This document shows, one piece after another, positions 18,846-29,974 of a DNA stretch of 64,000 bases. How positions within the stretch are numbered: the first letter of the stretch is position 1; every line of letters starts with the position of its first letter. The stretch comes from Sporopachydermia quercuum (Eukaryota > Ascomycota > Sporopachydermiomycetes > Sporopachydermiales > Sporopachydermiaceae), in contig BCGN01000009.1 of the NCBI GenBank assembly GCA_001599295.1, positions 186,001-250,000 on the forward strand. Reading direction: 5' to 3'. Position numbers and translations under genes: made by a program. The notes under the pieces were generated by a model. It saw nothing but the letters and a program-made list of their open reading frames with translations. It was not told where the DNA came from and did not search any database.

Positions 18846-20206
18846 TTACCAATCTCCCCAACTTTCTTCTTTCTTTACTTTGGATCCAAAACCATCTAAC
18901 TTTGACTTCTCCTTTGGTCTGCTTATTCCAAATGCGGGTTTCTTAGTAACATCTTCATCTCCCAAGCCGAAGCTTTTTTCATCCTCCAAACCTAGATCAT
19001 CAAATAGCTTCGTGAATTTACTAGAACTTTCAGATTGCGATGTACTGGAACGAGTATTTCCCGCCACTTCCTCTCTCAGCAAACTACCGGTTTCTTGAAC
19101 CTTGGCTCCGAATTGAAGAACAGCCTTTTTAGCGTTTTGACCAAATTCACCTTCAGACAAATTCTTGACATTTGGCTTAATATACACTTCATTAACTTCT
19201 TCCACTTGCTTTGAAACAGATGATGCAAAAACACTCCAACCTTTAGTTAAAGTACCTAATGGATTCTTCTGGAACTCCTCAAGACTTATAGAAGGAGTGG
19301 AACTCCCTTGTGGGCCAGGTGTGGAACCAAAACCAACAAATTTACCTCCTTGAGAAGGTGGAACACCTTCTGGAAGTGCTTCATTTCTCTTACCCAACTC
19401 AGCAAAGTATTGTTCATTCTTTGCTCTTTGACTGGCCGATGAAGAAATAGGTGTTGATCTACCAGAGCCAGCAGGAGAGGCTCTATTTGAACTGGAAAGA
19501 AGTTTCTTGGGTGCAACTGTTGGACCAGTAACTGAAGCAGAGCTTGAGTCAGTTTCAACTTGAGAGCGTGGTTTTCTAACCCACTCAACTCCTTCCACTA
19601 AAGCAGATAACTTCTCTTTATAGTCTTCAGCAATACGATTGTTATATTTCTTAGGAATAGGTAAACTCGTATCCAAACCTTCACTTTCAAAAAATTCTCT
19701 ACAGTTTTTATTTCCACCTAGTTCCATTCTTTTTAGTTCTTCAGGTTTGAATTGATCCATTGTGATAGATCTAACAAAAGATATATGAACTCCCAATCCT
19801 CTGCACAAGCAAATTGTTTGTTAATAATTAGACTGGTATAAGGTAAATCATAGCGAAAATCAGATGCGTCACCTCTTCTAGATCAAATCATACCTATGAG
19901 CACCTGCGCATTCTAAGCAGATGAAAATACCAAACTTTGGCGAAGCCCATTGAGGATTTGGAGCACTACAGTCGAAGCATTTCCTATTCTCCCCATCTTT
20001 TTGAAGAACCTGATACTTTGGTTAGATCGATCTAAGATAACTCGATACAACAAAGACACGACAGCTGCACATCAATACACAAAAATATCCAATGTTTTAT
20101 CAAATTATTCATGGCTTCTATCGAGCTTTTCATATATTTTCCATTTATTTAAACATACTAAAAGCCTTCTCCTGTTATCAGGATCAACGGTCCAATCAGC
20201 TCCCAT
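18846..20206 (-). CDS. GCS1: Arf GTPase-activating protein Gcs1/Sps18, two introns
   Basis: Stimulates GTP hydrolysis by Arf1 in Golgi-ER and post-Golgi transport. Three exons on the minus strand: 20159-20206 (16 codons, MGADWTVDPDNRRRLL), 19894-20009 and 18846-19800. Intron 1 (149 nt): donor GTATGT, branch CTAAC (20021-20025), acceptor ATCAG. Intron 2 (93 nt): donor GTATGA, acceptor GTGCAG. The spliced product has 372 residues (S. cerevisiae 352). The ArfGAP zinc finger is complete: CFDC-x16-C-x2-C (ICLEC), followed by the arginine finger in AHRGLGVHISFVRS. The central YFAELGKRN and PPSQGGKFVGFGS stretches and the C-terminal amphipathic region match Gcs1. It is divergent from SPS19, as is the GCS1 paralogue SPS18 in S. 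cerevisiae. Confidence 0.95.
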
Positions 20207-21653
20207 GCTGTACCCTTCGTTAAAACTTCGTCTGTATTGAGATTGAAGGATAAGTCATCAATCAAAGAGCTACCCTTGATTACACTGCTCCAAAGAAAAG
20301 TAAGAGGAAAAAGATATAATATAGACGACTATATGAGGTTTGCTTCTCACGAATAGAATCACAATCGCAATCGATCGATCAGCTTCAATCTCGTGATGCG
20401 TTTACAAACTCCCATTCGAAAAAAACAGCGTCGTGTTTGCTTCATGGCCGTCCGGATTGGTAATAATTTGATTCTGACATTTTGTGTTCGGACATTGTAC
20501 TTTATAGGACACTTGACTCGGACAAAATTTACACTATCTGCATTCTAACCAATAAAGGTTTCATCTCGGGACAATGTTGTATGTCCGACACAGATGATTA
20601 AATTCATCTGCGCGGCGAGCAGGAAATCGGAAAAGATAAAGGAAGAGAATAATCGGAGAACATAAAGTCACGCGATCTAAATAACCTCCGAAATTCTTTC
20701 AGCCGAGGTCACCATAATAAATGANAATGGAATCGGTAACTGAGCAAGCAAGCGTCACACACCATTGAACATGCTGTTTGGATGTTAAATACCCAAACAA
20801 TAAGTGATTTTTTTTTTTCATTCAGGGGTATTACCTTTACTTCACAATAGACATGATTATTATCGGATACTCAAAAAGTACTAGATCCCTTTCTTCCCTT
20901 TCTAACTGCACGCTCACATGCCAATTCTCATCACCTGGAACTTCGGTATATTTTTCAGGCTCTTTCCCAGGTAAGTATCATGTCAGTTCCCTATCTCTGA
21001 TCTATTAGAGGCATAATTATCTAGCTCCCACAAATAGACTAATATTTCTTTACATATAAACGTCCTATTCAAAGAAAGATCTCTCATTTTCAAGTTTTTC
21101 CCTCATTTTCCTTCCTATAAAAATGCCTTTATTGTTGTAATCTACGGTTTCTCCTTCAGTCTCTCCGACTTCCCCTAACGAGATGTGGAGAAAATGTATG
21201 TGATTCCTGTCAGTACATTTATTTTATACTTAAGATTACTCCAAAATCCTAAAATCCTAAAAACCTATAAATAATAGGAATCCCCGCGTTTGCTGTTGTA
21301 TCGAAGTGATGATTATCAACTGCTATTTATTATATACAATAGAAGAGCATCTAGCAAATATAAATAACTGCTGGAAATATGATGTATCTGGCTTTATTGT
21401 CCTGAGAAACATTTGTTGACAACAGAAGCATTTTGGTAATTTTATGTAAGTATCAGTAAATGTGCAATGAGGGTGAATAGGTGCTAGGTAGACCAATTGA
21501 TGGCTACACTGTATTGACAATCAGGTGGGCTCTATCCTCGTTGCATATAAAAGTATCAAGAGTTGATAAATCAGCAAGAAGCCGTATTTTCTAACTAGAT
21601 AGTATAGTTTACAACGGCGAGCAGAGTTAAGCTTATTGGAACATTCACTCACA
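20207..21653. promoter_or_regulatory. Divergent GCS1/SPS19 promoter region
   Basis: A 1.45-kb spacer with no supported gene. Motifs: TCGGACA at 20488-20494 and 20518-20524, and its inverse TGTCCGA at 20582-20588; CCGAGG (20703-20708), whose reverse is the CCTCGG core bound by Ctf1-type fatty-acid regulators in some yeasts; and a CGG-N17-CCG inverted pair (21145-21167) with oleate-element spacing but lacking the inner T-N-A. An ambiguous base lies at 20725. Confidence 0.45.
21546..21553 (+). promoter_or_regulatory. TATA box of SPS19
   Basis: TATAAAAG lies about 100 bp before the SPS19 ATG, a usual distance in yeast. It suggests a regulated rather than constitutive promoter. Confidence 0.6.
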
Positions 21654-22523
21654 ATGGTTTCTACATTATCATCGGAATACATCGCCAAAGGCCCATTCAA
21701 GGCTGACATCTTCAAAGGCAAAGTAGTCTTTGTCACTGGAGGAGCTGGCACAATTTGCAGAGTTCAAGCTGAAGCCATGATTCTATTAGGAGCCAATGCC
21801 GCAATCATAGGCAGAAATGAAGAGAAAACCAAAGATGCAGCTAAAGAGCTGCAAGAACTAAGACCAGGAGCAAAAGTCATAGGTCTTGGTAATGTCGACG
21901 TTCGCGAGATTAAGTCATTAGTTCAAGCTGTTGATATAACAGTCAAAGAGCTAGGTAGAATTGATTATGTTATAGCTGGAGCAGCAGGAAACTTCCTTTC
22001 GGATTTTAACCATTTATCAGCAAATGCTTTCAAATCAGTCATCTCTATTGACTTATTAGGATCATTTAATACCGTTAAAGCATGCTATGAACAGCTAAGA
22101 GCTAACAAAGGAAGTGTTATCTTCGTATCAGCTACATTACATTACTATGGTGTTCCTTTGCAAAGTCACGTTGGAGCGGCTAAGGCAGGCATTGACGCTC
22201 TGTCGCAAGCATTAGCGGTCGAATTAGGTCCTATTGGTATCAGATTCAATTGCATTGCTCCTGGATCTATTGGGGGAACTGAAGGAATGAAACGTTTGGC
22301 GACTGAATCAGATGATGCTATAACCAGACGAATTCCTCTACAAAGAATGGGTAGAACCCAAGATATAGCTGATGCTACAGTTTTTTTGTTCTCTCCTGCT
22401 GCTAGTTATATCACTGGTACTGTTGTTGTTGTTGATGGTGGTTTATGGCACATGGGAGCGATGACTGCTGCTATATACCCTGATTTACTTATAAAAGGAG
22501 CTAAAGAGCCTTCGAAGTTATAA
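21654..22523 (+). CDS. SPS19: Peroxisomal 2,4-dienoyl-CoA reductase Sps19
   Basis: Reduces 2,4-dienoyl-CoA with NADPH so that unsaturated fatty acids can enter peroxisomal beta-oxidation. The product has 289 residues (S. cerevisiae 292), starting at the ATG at 21654; the frame is open slightly upstream but without an ATG. It is a short-chain dehydrogenase: the nucleotide-binding motif VTGGAGTICR near residue 27 matches the unusual yeast Sps19 form, and AGAAGNF, HVGAAKAGID and the late GSIGGTEGMKRL region are typical of dienoyl-CoA reductases. The C-terminus SKL is a peroxisomal PTS1 signal. SPS19, PSY2 and NNR1 are adjacent in the same order and orientation in S. cerevisiae. Confidence 0.96.
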   Translation: MVSTLSSEYIAKGPFKADIFKGKVVFVTGGAGTICRVQAEAMILLGANAAIIGRNEEKTKDAAKELQELRPGAKVIGLGNVDVREIKSLVQAVDITVKELGRIDYVIAGAAGNFLSDFNHLSANAFKSVISIDLLGSFNTVKACYEQLRANKGSVIFVSATLHYYGVPLQSHVGAAKAGIDALSQALAVELGPIGIRFNCIAPGSIGGTEGMKRLATESDDAITRRIPLQRMGRTQDIADATVFLFSPAASYITGTVVVVDGGLWHMGAMTAAIYPDLLIKGAKEPSKL

Positions 22524-22859
22524 TGAACCAGAAAAACAGTCATTGGATATTGCTTAGTTATATTATTGTTAGTTCTAACAAAGACGCATTATATGACATG
22601 AATCACGTACGATTGACCGTAAATATAGAAAAACATGTTCCAGCCTGATAATTAATCCTTCAGTAATGTAATCATTTATCTCAGAACTGCATTACCTTGA
22701 TGTTCTATTAATTTAAATACATATTTCTTGTCTCTTCATACTAATAACAAATCATTATACACATTTAAGCCGGTTTTCAGCATCCAACTGCATGCACTAC
22801 AAGTATCCACTAGAAAGAATCTATACCATCCTTCTTCTCTATATAACATGATTGAATGA
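22524..22859. other. SPS19/PSY2 convergent spacer
   Basis: A 336-bp AT-rich spacer between two 3' ends. A TGCATGCA word lies at about 22789-22796. No gene seen. Confidence 0.4.
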
Positions 22860-25800
22860 TCATTTATCATCTGCGATGATCGTTTTATCCTTTTTTGTTT
22901 TCTTGGAGCTCAAGCTTGTTACCAACTTCTTCCCTGCTTGCGAGAACTTATTGAGTAATGAGCTAGTGCCTCTAGAATGGCCAAATAACGATAGTGAACT
23001 CGTTGTTGATACATTAGACGATTTTGATGCCGAAGAAACGATTGAGGTTTCAGAGTTTGTTCTTTTCAAAGGATGGAACACAAACCTTTTACCAGGGTCT
23101 TTACCAGTATCTTTTACATCGTTCATATTCATATTCATGTTCAAATTCGTAGAATCACCAGAGCTTTTGTTATCAGTCCCTTGATTGACTGTTGGCTGCA
23201 CGACAGCTGAAGTGGAGGGCACTGAGCTATCATCACTATTATTATTTTGGGTATAACTCGAACCTGGTGCTGCATCTACCCCCTGAATCATGTACTCGTC
23301 ATCGACATCCATATCAGCATCAATATTAAGACGAGCTCTGATGGCAGGCTGTATGTCGATTCTTCCTCTATTTTCGTTACGAACAGTAATACTGCGATCA
23401 CCATCCATCCCATTATTCTTGTTCTTACTATGACCTTCGGTTTCTCCTTCAGTGGATGATTCCAATGCAGGTTTCTCATGCTCAATTTTCTTTCCTTGCA
23501 CTTCAGCTTCACTCTCAAGGAAACCTCCTGTGGCTTGCTCAGAAAAATCGACTATTTGCATATCACCATCTAACGAGTAGCCATACTGAAGACTGAATAA
23601 ACTGATAGGATCATCTTCGTTATTCCTAAAATTCATAACGGATGGCTTTCGATGCAGCGAAGTTTTACTGTCATTAGCGTAACTACGAGGAGTATCATTT
23701 GAGCTTCTACCGTTATCAGTTCTGTTTTCAGTAGTGCTTTCACTATAGGGAACATTGCTGTTAATGCTGGAATTAACTGCACTGGTGCTGATGTTGTTGT
23801 TGAAAATGTTGCTGCTCCTGCTATCTTCACTTCTGGACTTTGAAGCAATCATTTCTTTCTTTTTCTCAGTTAAGCGCCGATCTTCAAACCCAGGACTCAT
23901 ATCATTAGCGTCAACAAACGTTTCATTCTCATCATCATCATCATCATCGTTGTCGTCATTATCGTTATTAATACCGTCATTAGTACTGGTATTGTTGCTT
24001 CCAGTATTACTTTTACTGCCGCTATTGTTTCCGTTATCCATCCTGCTAATGCTATCAACTTCGCTATTGCCATTTACCTGGTCAAGGCTCTGCAATCTAT
24101 CAACATGCGCCCTATCATCAGCAACGTCTACATCATCCTCGTCTTCATAATGAACTAAGGGATTAATGCTAAACTCGTAATCATCATCAATGTCGTTTCC
24201 TAGGACACTCTTAAATAGCGTCTGTTCGTTCATCGGTGATCCTAATCTATTCCGCTTATCATTTCCTATCTCACTTGCCGTTCTCTTCAGAAGATCTTCA
24301 TTTTGCTTAGTGCTATTAGTCATGTCAGTACTCCTGTTTCTACTAAACCTTTCACTCAAGTCTTTTCCTATTGTCATAGAGTAGTAGTTACCATCTAGTC
24401 CGATATCATGCCTTTTACTATTACCAGCGTTGAAATAAAGATGAGGATTCTCATCATCAAAACCAATGCCTACTGATCCTTTGTTTCTTTCATTACTATT
24501 ATTAGCAAAACTATTAACGCTGCTTCTATTATTGCTATTGCTACCATATGAATACTCTTTCTTAGACTCTTCGCATTGAATGATAGCTCCGCCAATATCA
24601 AAATGGCTTAATTGCGACGAATAGTTCTCTACTAAATGAATAATGATACTTTTCATATTCTTTTTAAACTTTGGCTTCGCACTTCCTAGTTTGATGCTTT
24701 CCAAGAAGTCTAAACAGCTGGAGTTCGCTAGATTGCCCTTTAATTCTGTTTCAATGAGCATATTAATAACAGGCTCAAACACCTTACCGGCAATGAAACA
24801 GCGTGTATAGAGATCATCGTTAAGAATGACAAGTTGCTTGAGACATCGTAACGCTGCTAGTCTTACTTGCATATTCTTTGGATTGGTATCACCAATTAGA
24901 ATAGCAATTGATGACAATATCTTGTTTTCTATGAAGAACTGTTTGGATATTCTCCCATGACTTTTAGCACAGAACGCTACTAAATCACATAGATTAGAGT
25001 ATACAATTCTGTCAGCAAGGTTGAAATTAGTTAGCTGGTTATGGCTATTATGGGTGCTGTTGATGTTGCTACGATTACAGCGATCCTGTTGCTTTTTACT
25101 GATATTTCCATCTTGCTGATGTTTCATAAGACCAATCAATGGTTTAAATAGTATCATGGCAAATGTTTTATAGAAAGCAGTCAGAAACCGGCTTGATTCC
25201 AGACTATTGTCTGAGCTTTCACTTGAAAACAAACCGTTTGAGTCAGCTGAGATCGAATGGAAACACCCGGGTGATAACTTGCCGGGACTTCCAGTACTGT
25301 TACTGCTAGTGCAGCTGGTACTGCTGGTAGTGGAAGTNAAAGAATTAGACGGTTCTATCCAGCTTGAATCCAGTAGAGCTTTCAAAGCAGTGTTGGCCTG
25401 TATTTTCAAGCCAATGTCTGGATCGTTCAACAGTAGGTTTATTAGAATTGCTAGCAATGGTATTTCGCTTTCATGGAACGAAGTTATGCTAGCCATCGGG
25501 AACTCGCTAATGGATGATCCGCTTTCAGTGTTACTGTCCTTTCTATTTTCTTTTTCATTTGGAATACTAACTTCTGTCGTGCTTTTTGCCTTTCCCTTTT
25601 CCTTTTGCTTACTGCTTGCGTGATCAAGCAAACATGAATGAATTAATACCAAGTCATGCTCAATAATAGAAACTATAAGCTCTGTTCCTGTAACACGTAT
25701 TGACAGTAATGGATCTTGCAAAGCAAACTCCAGTAGATCAAATAAACCTTTCCTTATAAACGTTTCAAACAGTACAGTTCTTAGTCCTGGTTGTAAAGTC

Positions 25801-27017
25801 TTTGCAGTATTTGTTAGCTGATGTACTAGCTTCACGCCATTTCGCATAAGCTCCAAATCTGCTTTGCTTAGAAGCGCCACATTGAAAGGCTCGATCTTCC
25901 TGGGAGGCTTATAAATTTGAAAGAGCTTTTGAAAAAAAGTTTCATCGGATTTGACGTAATTCATGATCTCTACTTGATTCATGAATATGATTGACGTTAT
26001 GGAGTTCAGCGTTGCATCATCCAGTATTCTTGCTAATACAACATCTTTCAGAAACTGTAAACGAAAGGTTGCTTTCAGTTTATCCAGAATTGCTTTACTT
26101 TCAATAGGTATCACCTCCTTTATCCTTGATTCATCCAGTAGATATTCACGATGACTTGCTTTAAATCTAGGGAACTCTGGATCGTATTCCAGTATCCCAA
26201 CCGATCCTATTATACATTCATCTGTAACTAGTTTCTCCAGCAATGGTCTATCGTTCAATAAAATAAGATATTTCAGTATTTTACATAGTTCATGTAATTC
26301 TGATAGTTTCCTTTGTTTTTCTGCTTCATTAAAAAGATCTATCAATCTCGGTAGGTAGTTCTTTTCAATGATGAACTTCGAAAGCATTTCTCGTGAATAC
26401 TGTGAAAGTGCAGCCTGGGAAACAGCATCCATTACAGCAAACACGTCATCTAGACAAGGGTTTTCTACCGGATACTGAACTGGGCCCGCTAGAATCTCAG
26501 TGAATTCACCTTCACTTCCGTCGTTGCCAGGAAATATTATGGCGACAACGGAAATATCAGGACAATGATTTCTTTGTAGATAGACCAAGAAGTCGCAGAT
26601 TTGAGTGCATCCTTCGGCTTCCTGGAAGCTTAATGCCATATCCATAGGACCAGGTGATTGCTTTGTTTCTAGAGAGGTGGCCCTAGTACTAGTTTCCTGC
26701 TGTGGGCCAGTTTCTGTACTGGAACTGCCACCATCAGCATTGGGCTCACTGGAGGGTTGTAAATCAGCCTGGGGTTCGGGCTCTGTCCAAACAACAAGAG
26801 TGTCCTGCTGTTTCTGGAACTGTACGCCATTGGATTTTATTCTGGTCTTCAGTATTATCTGTGAGCTGTCCAGTTCATTTCTCACGGTTATCCTTGGTCC
26901 ATCTTCCGCTATTTCACCAGTGCAATATCCTGTTCCTTGGTCTGCCCAGTCGTTGTTTTCTAATCTATACACCTTTACTCTCCTAGGCGGAGTTGGCAAC
27001 TGTATGTCTGCTAGCAT
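22860..27017 (-). CDS. PSY2: Protein phosphatase 4 regulatory subunit 3 (Psy2, SMEK family)
   Basis: Targets the PP4 catalytic subunit Pph3 (with Psy4) to substrates such as phosphorylated H2A and Rad53 in the DNA damage response. The product has 1385 residues from the ATG at 27017. An EVH1-like domain covers about residues 10-110 (RRVKVYRLENNDWADQGTGY, then DTLVVW). The conserved SMK-1/armadillo region follows (GCTQICDFLVYLQRN, QAALSQYSREMLSKFIIEKN, LRTVLFETFIRKGL, RLAALRCLKQLV). S. cerevisiae Psy2 has 858 residues; the extra length is a Ser/Asn/Asp-rich tail from about residue 850 and a Ser/Asn-rich insert around 480-640. The last 40 residues are basic and Ser-rich (SSKKTKKDK) and may be a nuclear signal. 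One codon contains N (25338). Confidence 0.95.
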   Translation of the reverse strand: MLADIQLPTPPRRVKVYRLENNDWADQGTGYCTGEIAEDGPRITVRNELDSSQIILKTRIKSNGVQFQKQQDTLVVWTEPEPQADLQPSSEPNADGGSSSTETGPQQETSTRATSLETKQSPGPMDMALSFQEAEGCTQICDFLVYLQRNHCPDISVVAIIFPGNDGSEGEFTEILAGPVQYPVENPCLDDVFAVMDAVSQAALSQYSREMLSKFIIEKNYLPRLIDLFNEAEKQRKLSELHELCKILKYLILLNDRPLLEKLVTDECIIGSVGILEYDPEFPRFKASHREYLLDESRIKEVIPIESKAILDKLKATFRLQFLKDVVLARILDDATLNSITSIIFMNQVEIMNYVKSDETFFQKLFQIYKPPRKIEPFNVALLSKADLELMRNGVKLVHQLTNTAKTLQPGLRTVLFETFIRKGLFDLLEFALQDPLLSIRVTGTELIVSIIEHDLVLIHSCLLDHASSKQKEKGKAKSTTEVSIPNEKENRKDSNTESGSSISEFPMASITSFHESEIPLLAILINLLLNDPDIGLKIQANTALKALLDSSWIEPSNSXTSTTSSTSCTSSNSTGSPGKLSPGCFHSISADSNGLFSSESSDNSLESSRFLTAFYKTFAMILFKPLIGLMKHQQDGNISKKQQDRCNRSNINSTHNSHNQLTNFNLADRIVYSNLCDLVAFCAKSHGRISKQFFIENKILSSIAILIGDTNPKNMQVRLAALRCLKQLVILNDDLYTRCFIAGKVFEPVINMLIETELKGNLANSSCLDFLESIKLGSAKPKFKKNMKSIIIHLVENYSSQLSHFDIGGAIIQCEESKKEYSYGSNSNNRSSVNSFANNSNERNKGSVGIGFDDENPHLYFNAGNSKRHDIGLDGNYYSMTIGKDLSERFSRNRSTDMTNSTKQNEDLLKRTASEIGNDKRNRLGSPMNEQTLFKSVLGNDIDDDYEFSINPLVHYEDEDDVDVADDRAHVDRLQSLDQVNGNSEVDSISRMDNGNNSGSKSNTGSNNTSTNDGINNDNDDNDDDDDDENETFVDANDMSPGFEDRRLTEKKKEMIASKSRSEDSRSSNIFNNNISTSAVNSSINSNVPYSESTTENRTDNGRSSNDTPRSYANDSKTSLHRKPSVMNFRNNEDDPISLFSLQYGYSLDGDMQIVDFSEQATGGFLESEAEVQGKKIEHEKPALESSTEGETEGHSKNKNNGMDGDRSITVRNENRGRIDIQPAIRARLNIDADMDVDDEYMIQGVDAAPGSSYTQNNNSDDSSVPSTSAVVQPTVNQGTDNKSSGDSTNLNMNMNMNDVKDTGKDPGKRFVFHPLKRTNSETSIVSSASKSSNVSTTSSLSLFGHSRGTSSLLNKFSQAGKKLVTSLSSKKTKKDKTIIADDK

Positions 27018-28540
27018 CCTTATCCTAGGTGAACTTAAGTTTAGGCGTAAGAGATAGTGTGCTATAGCTACAGCAACAGGCAGTTAGTTGAATCTTTCTG
27101 TAGTTGTTAATATCAGATAAGCAAATAAATACTAAAAGCTGCTACGTTACTTTTTGATGGTGAAGTAACATTACTTGATAGAAACCACTGAACTAGCCTA
27201 TAAAATAAAATAATTGTTGTGGAGCTTGTTGTAAAGTTGTGTTTCCTCTAAGAAAACAATGTACCAGCAAGACCTGTCAGGTTTGGGCTTTTGGAACCAA
27301 TTGTTTGTATTAAAAGCTGGTATGACGATTGTACACCAGAATTGTAGCTGATTGCCTATCAGATATAGGCTCTCCACAAGAGACCAACAGAACCTGGACG
27401 GTGAAAATCAGTTCAGTAAAGTTGATACGAAAGACAAAATCTGCTGAATAGTTTCTGAATACAAATGCTTCTTTTCTGTTTTAATAAACTTGCAGGCAAG
27501 AGCTGGAACTGTCTCCTGTTGTACGCTATACTCAATTAATGAAGGGAAGCAGTAGATTCCAGCGTCAGACGCGTGTGGAAGATAACATACGTAGAACAAA
27601 NTGGTGGAGGTATTTAGTAAAACACACACAGAATGAGATAACTAGAGACAAGCACCGTTTGATCTACAATATAATTATTGGCTATAAGATGTATAATCTG
27701 TCAGTAGATCGTTCATTGTTGGTGTTGGTCTAAGAATAAAGATGAAACATTGGGAAAGTAACACACACAAAAGAACAAAAGCAAAATGTTATTTGATGAG
27801 GCAAAACATGTGAAATAAGGTTTACGGATTATGCATGTTAATACGTCAAGGAAAAAGTTTAATTGAGTATAAGAAATGGAATGGAGAGAGGTTAGTTGTG
27901 ATTTAGAGGCAGAATTCTTTTGATAGAGAAAAAAAGGGAAATTAGGTCTTTGACATATTTGAGAGTCAATGATAGCATTGGTACTTTGGTCGGTTCCATT
28001 AGATGGAAATGACAAAGTATCAGGGAAGATAATAGGGATGATAAACCTAGATAAGGTTTGTGAAATTACGAAATCTATGCAGCTACTAGCCTAAAGCTAA
28101 TAAGTTTAAATTGTTAGGTAAAATGCTCCTAGTAGCAGCAGAGAAGCAAAGATATATGCAATGTGAACACTTTATGTATGGGTTTGAGTATCAAGGTACC
28201 AAAACTTTCTATTGAAACAAAATGGTGCAAAAATAGTTCTCAAGAGCTCGGCATTTGCTTTCCACGCAAAAAGAAATAAGGTTAAGGAGGCTAATATGTA
28301 TTACCTATTACGTTATTAAGGTTTCCTACAATTTTTATCTGCATAATCGTGCACCAATTATAAACTTTATACGACATTCAATTATACTCGAAAATACTGA
28401 AAATTCTCATAGATATAAACCAGAAATACTTCAATTCTTTCTTATATACTCAATTGCAGTTTAGCAACATTGAATCAGCAGAATACAGTATACTTTGCCG
28501 ATCTTTGAGCTCATACTGATTAACTAACACGCTCTCCCAA
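27018..28540. other. PSY2 upstream region, no gene seen
   Basis: About 1.5 kb between PSY2 and the 3' end of NNR1, both minus-strand genes. Only short reading frames without recognisable protein features. One ambiguous base at 27601. Confidence 0.45.
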
Positions 28541-29458
28541 TCAAAGTTTCTCATCATTCTCAACAAGCAACTCGGTAACCTGATCAACTCCCGGATACTC
28601 AGGCACATCAAATCCCCATTTACCGGCTAATTTCTTAGTGACAAATCGACCACCTAAAAAGTGCCGTCCCATAGTGAAAAAACTGGCTGCTGGTTTTGGA
28701 GCTGTTAGACTTACTAACACATCTGGGGTAAATGTCTCATCAGGATTTATTTGTTCCGGGCCGGAGTCTACATCCCATCCTGATGGAATGTCGACGGAGG
28801 TAATTGGAATTTTGGAGATAGTAGACGTTGATATTTTATTCAATAGCCCAATTATCTTATCGAAAGGTTCCCTGACTGGTGGATGAAATGAAAAGCCGAA
28901 CAGCGCATCAATGATTTGTAGATCGGGTTTACTCTGCTGTGAAGCTAACTCCACTTTTTGCTGAACTTCTTCAAAAGTTTCAATGAACGGAATATCAAAT
29001 TGATGTAATTGAGTCTGCAAGTTAGTAAACAAAGTACCTTTAGTTTTTTTCGGGTAGAAAACTGAAGGTGAGTAACCAAACAATTTCAGATGTCTAGCTG
29101 CTACTAGTCCATCCCCACCATTATTACCTGGACCAACCAGGACTAAAATATTCTGGTTTGTTGTAGGTGGATACGACTTATAAACAGCTTGAGCAACAGA
29201 CAACCCAGCGAGTTCCATCTACCAATTTGTGTTAGCGGTGAATACTTCCTTTATCCTATAAATCTTGTATATAGGTAAATGCTGAGTAAATGCTGTTTAC
29301 ATACTAATTGATCTAATGAGAATCCTTGAGTCGACATGAGCTCTTTATCCAGGGCAGCAGCAGCAGCAGCAGATAGAAACTGAAGATGTCGTTAGAACCC
29401 CAAACGAGAAACTAAAAGCACCGGAAGAAAAATTTAATCATACTTTTGCTTTGCTCAT
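28541..29458 (-). CDS. NNR1: NAD(P)H-hydrate epimerase Nnr1, two introns
   Basis: Epimerises R-NAD(P)HX to S-NAD(P)HX so that the dehydratase can repair damaged cofactor. Three exons on the minus strand: 29444-29458 (only five codons, MSKAK), 29305-29379 (25 codons) and 28541-29218. Intron 1 (64 nt): donor GTATGA, branch TTCTAAC, acceptor TTCAG. Intron 2 (86 nt): donor GTATGT, branch GCTAAC, acceptor GGTAG. The 255-residue product aligns throughout with the 246-residue yeast protein: exon 2 gives ALDKELMSTQGFSLDQL, exon 3 begins MELAGLSVAQA, then GPGNNGGDGLVAARHLKLFG, the YjeF_N nucleotide-site signature. Exon 2 contains a run of six Ala codons from a GCT/GCC repeat. PSY2-NNR1 adjacency is conserved with S. 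cerevisiae. Confidence 0.95.
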
Positions 29459-29974
29459 GATTAGTATGAACAACGGATATGGATTATATCTTGTATGAGA
29501 GATTTGGCACAGACTAAGAATGAATGAGCAATAAAGTAACTGGGCAGCAGTGATAATACTATCTTAACTTCCTTTTCCTGAAACTAACTTAACGCAAAAT
29601 AATTGATTCCACTACAATGAAAATATATAAATCCTTTTAATATCACTCATAAAACATTCAAATACAATGAATATTATAACAAGACAAGCAAAAAATGATG
29701 GATGAGATGAACTCTTAGCTTGTATGGGGTAAAAATCATGTGGTAACTGATGAGAGGATAAAACATTATGTAATCATAAAATGAAATATTGCGTGGGAAA
29801 TAATAGCGGAAACTATTAAATTGAGGAAGTACAGATATTCTCCGCAATTTACCTATATTCAAGGAATGAACTTATAACTTGAATTTATTTACAATACAGA
29901 ACCCATAAAGGGTGGAGATATACACAGAAAATGATTGTCCAACACAAAGACCTGGAGTACTCCACCAGTCCTCT
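29459..29974. other. NNR1 upstream region
   Basis: A 516-bp AT-rich spacer between the NNR1 start and the 3' end of COQ6. No gene seen. Confidence 0.4.

Noticed and set aside
21145-21167. CGG-N17-CCG as an oleate response element for SPS19
   Set aside because: The spacing fits, but the inner T-N-A required by the known element is missing on both strands; kept only as a weak note.
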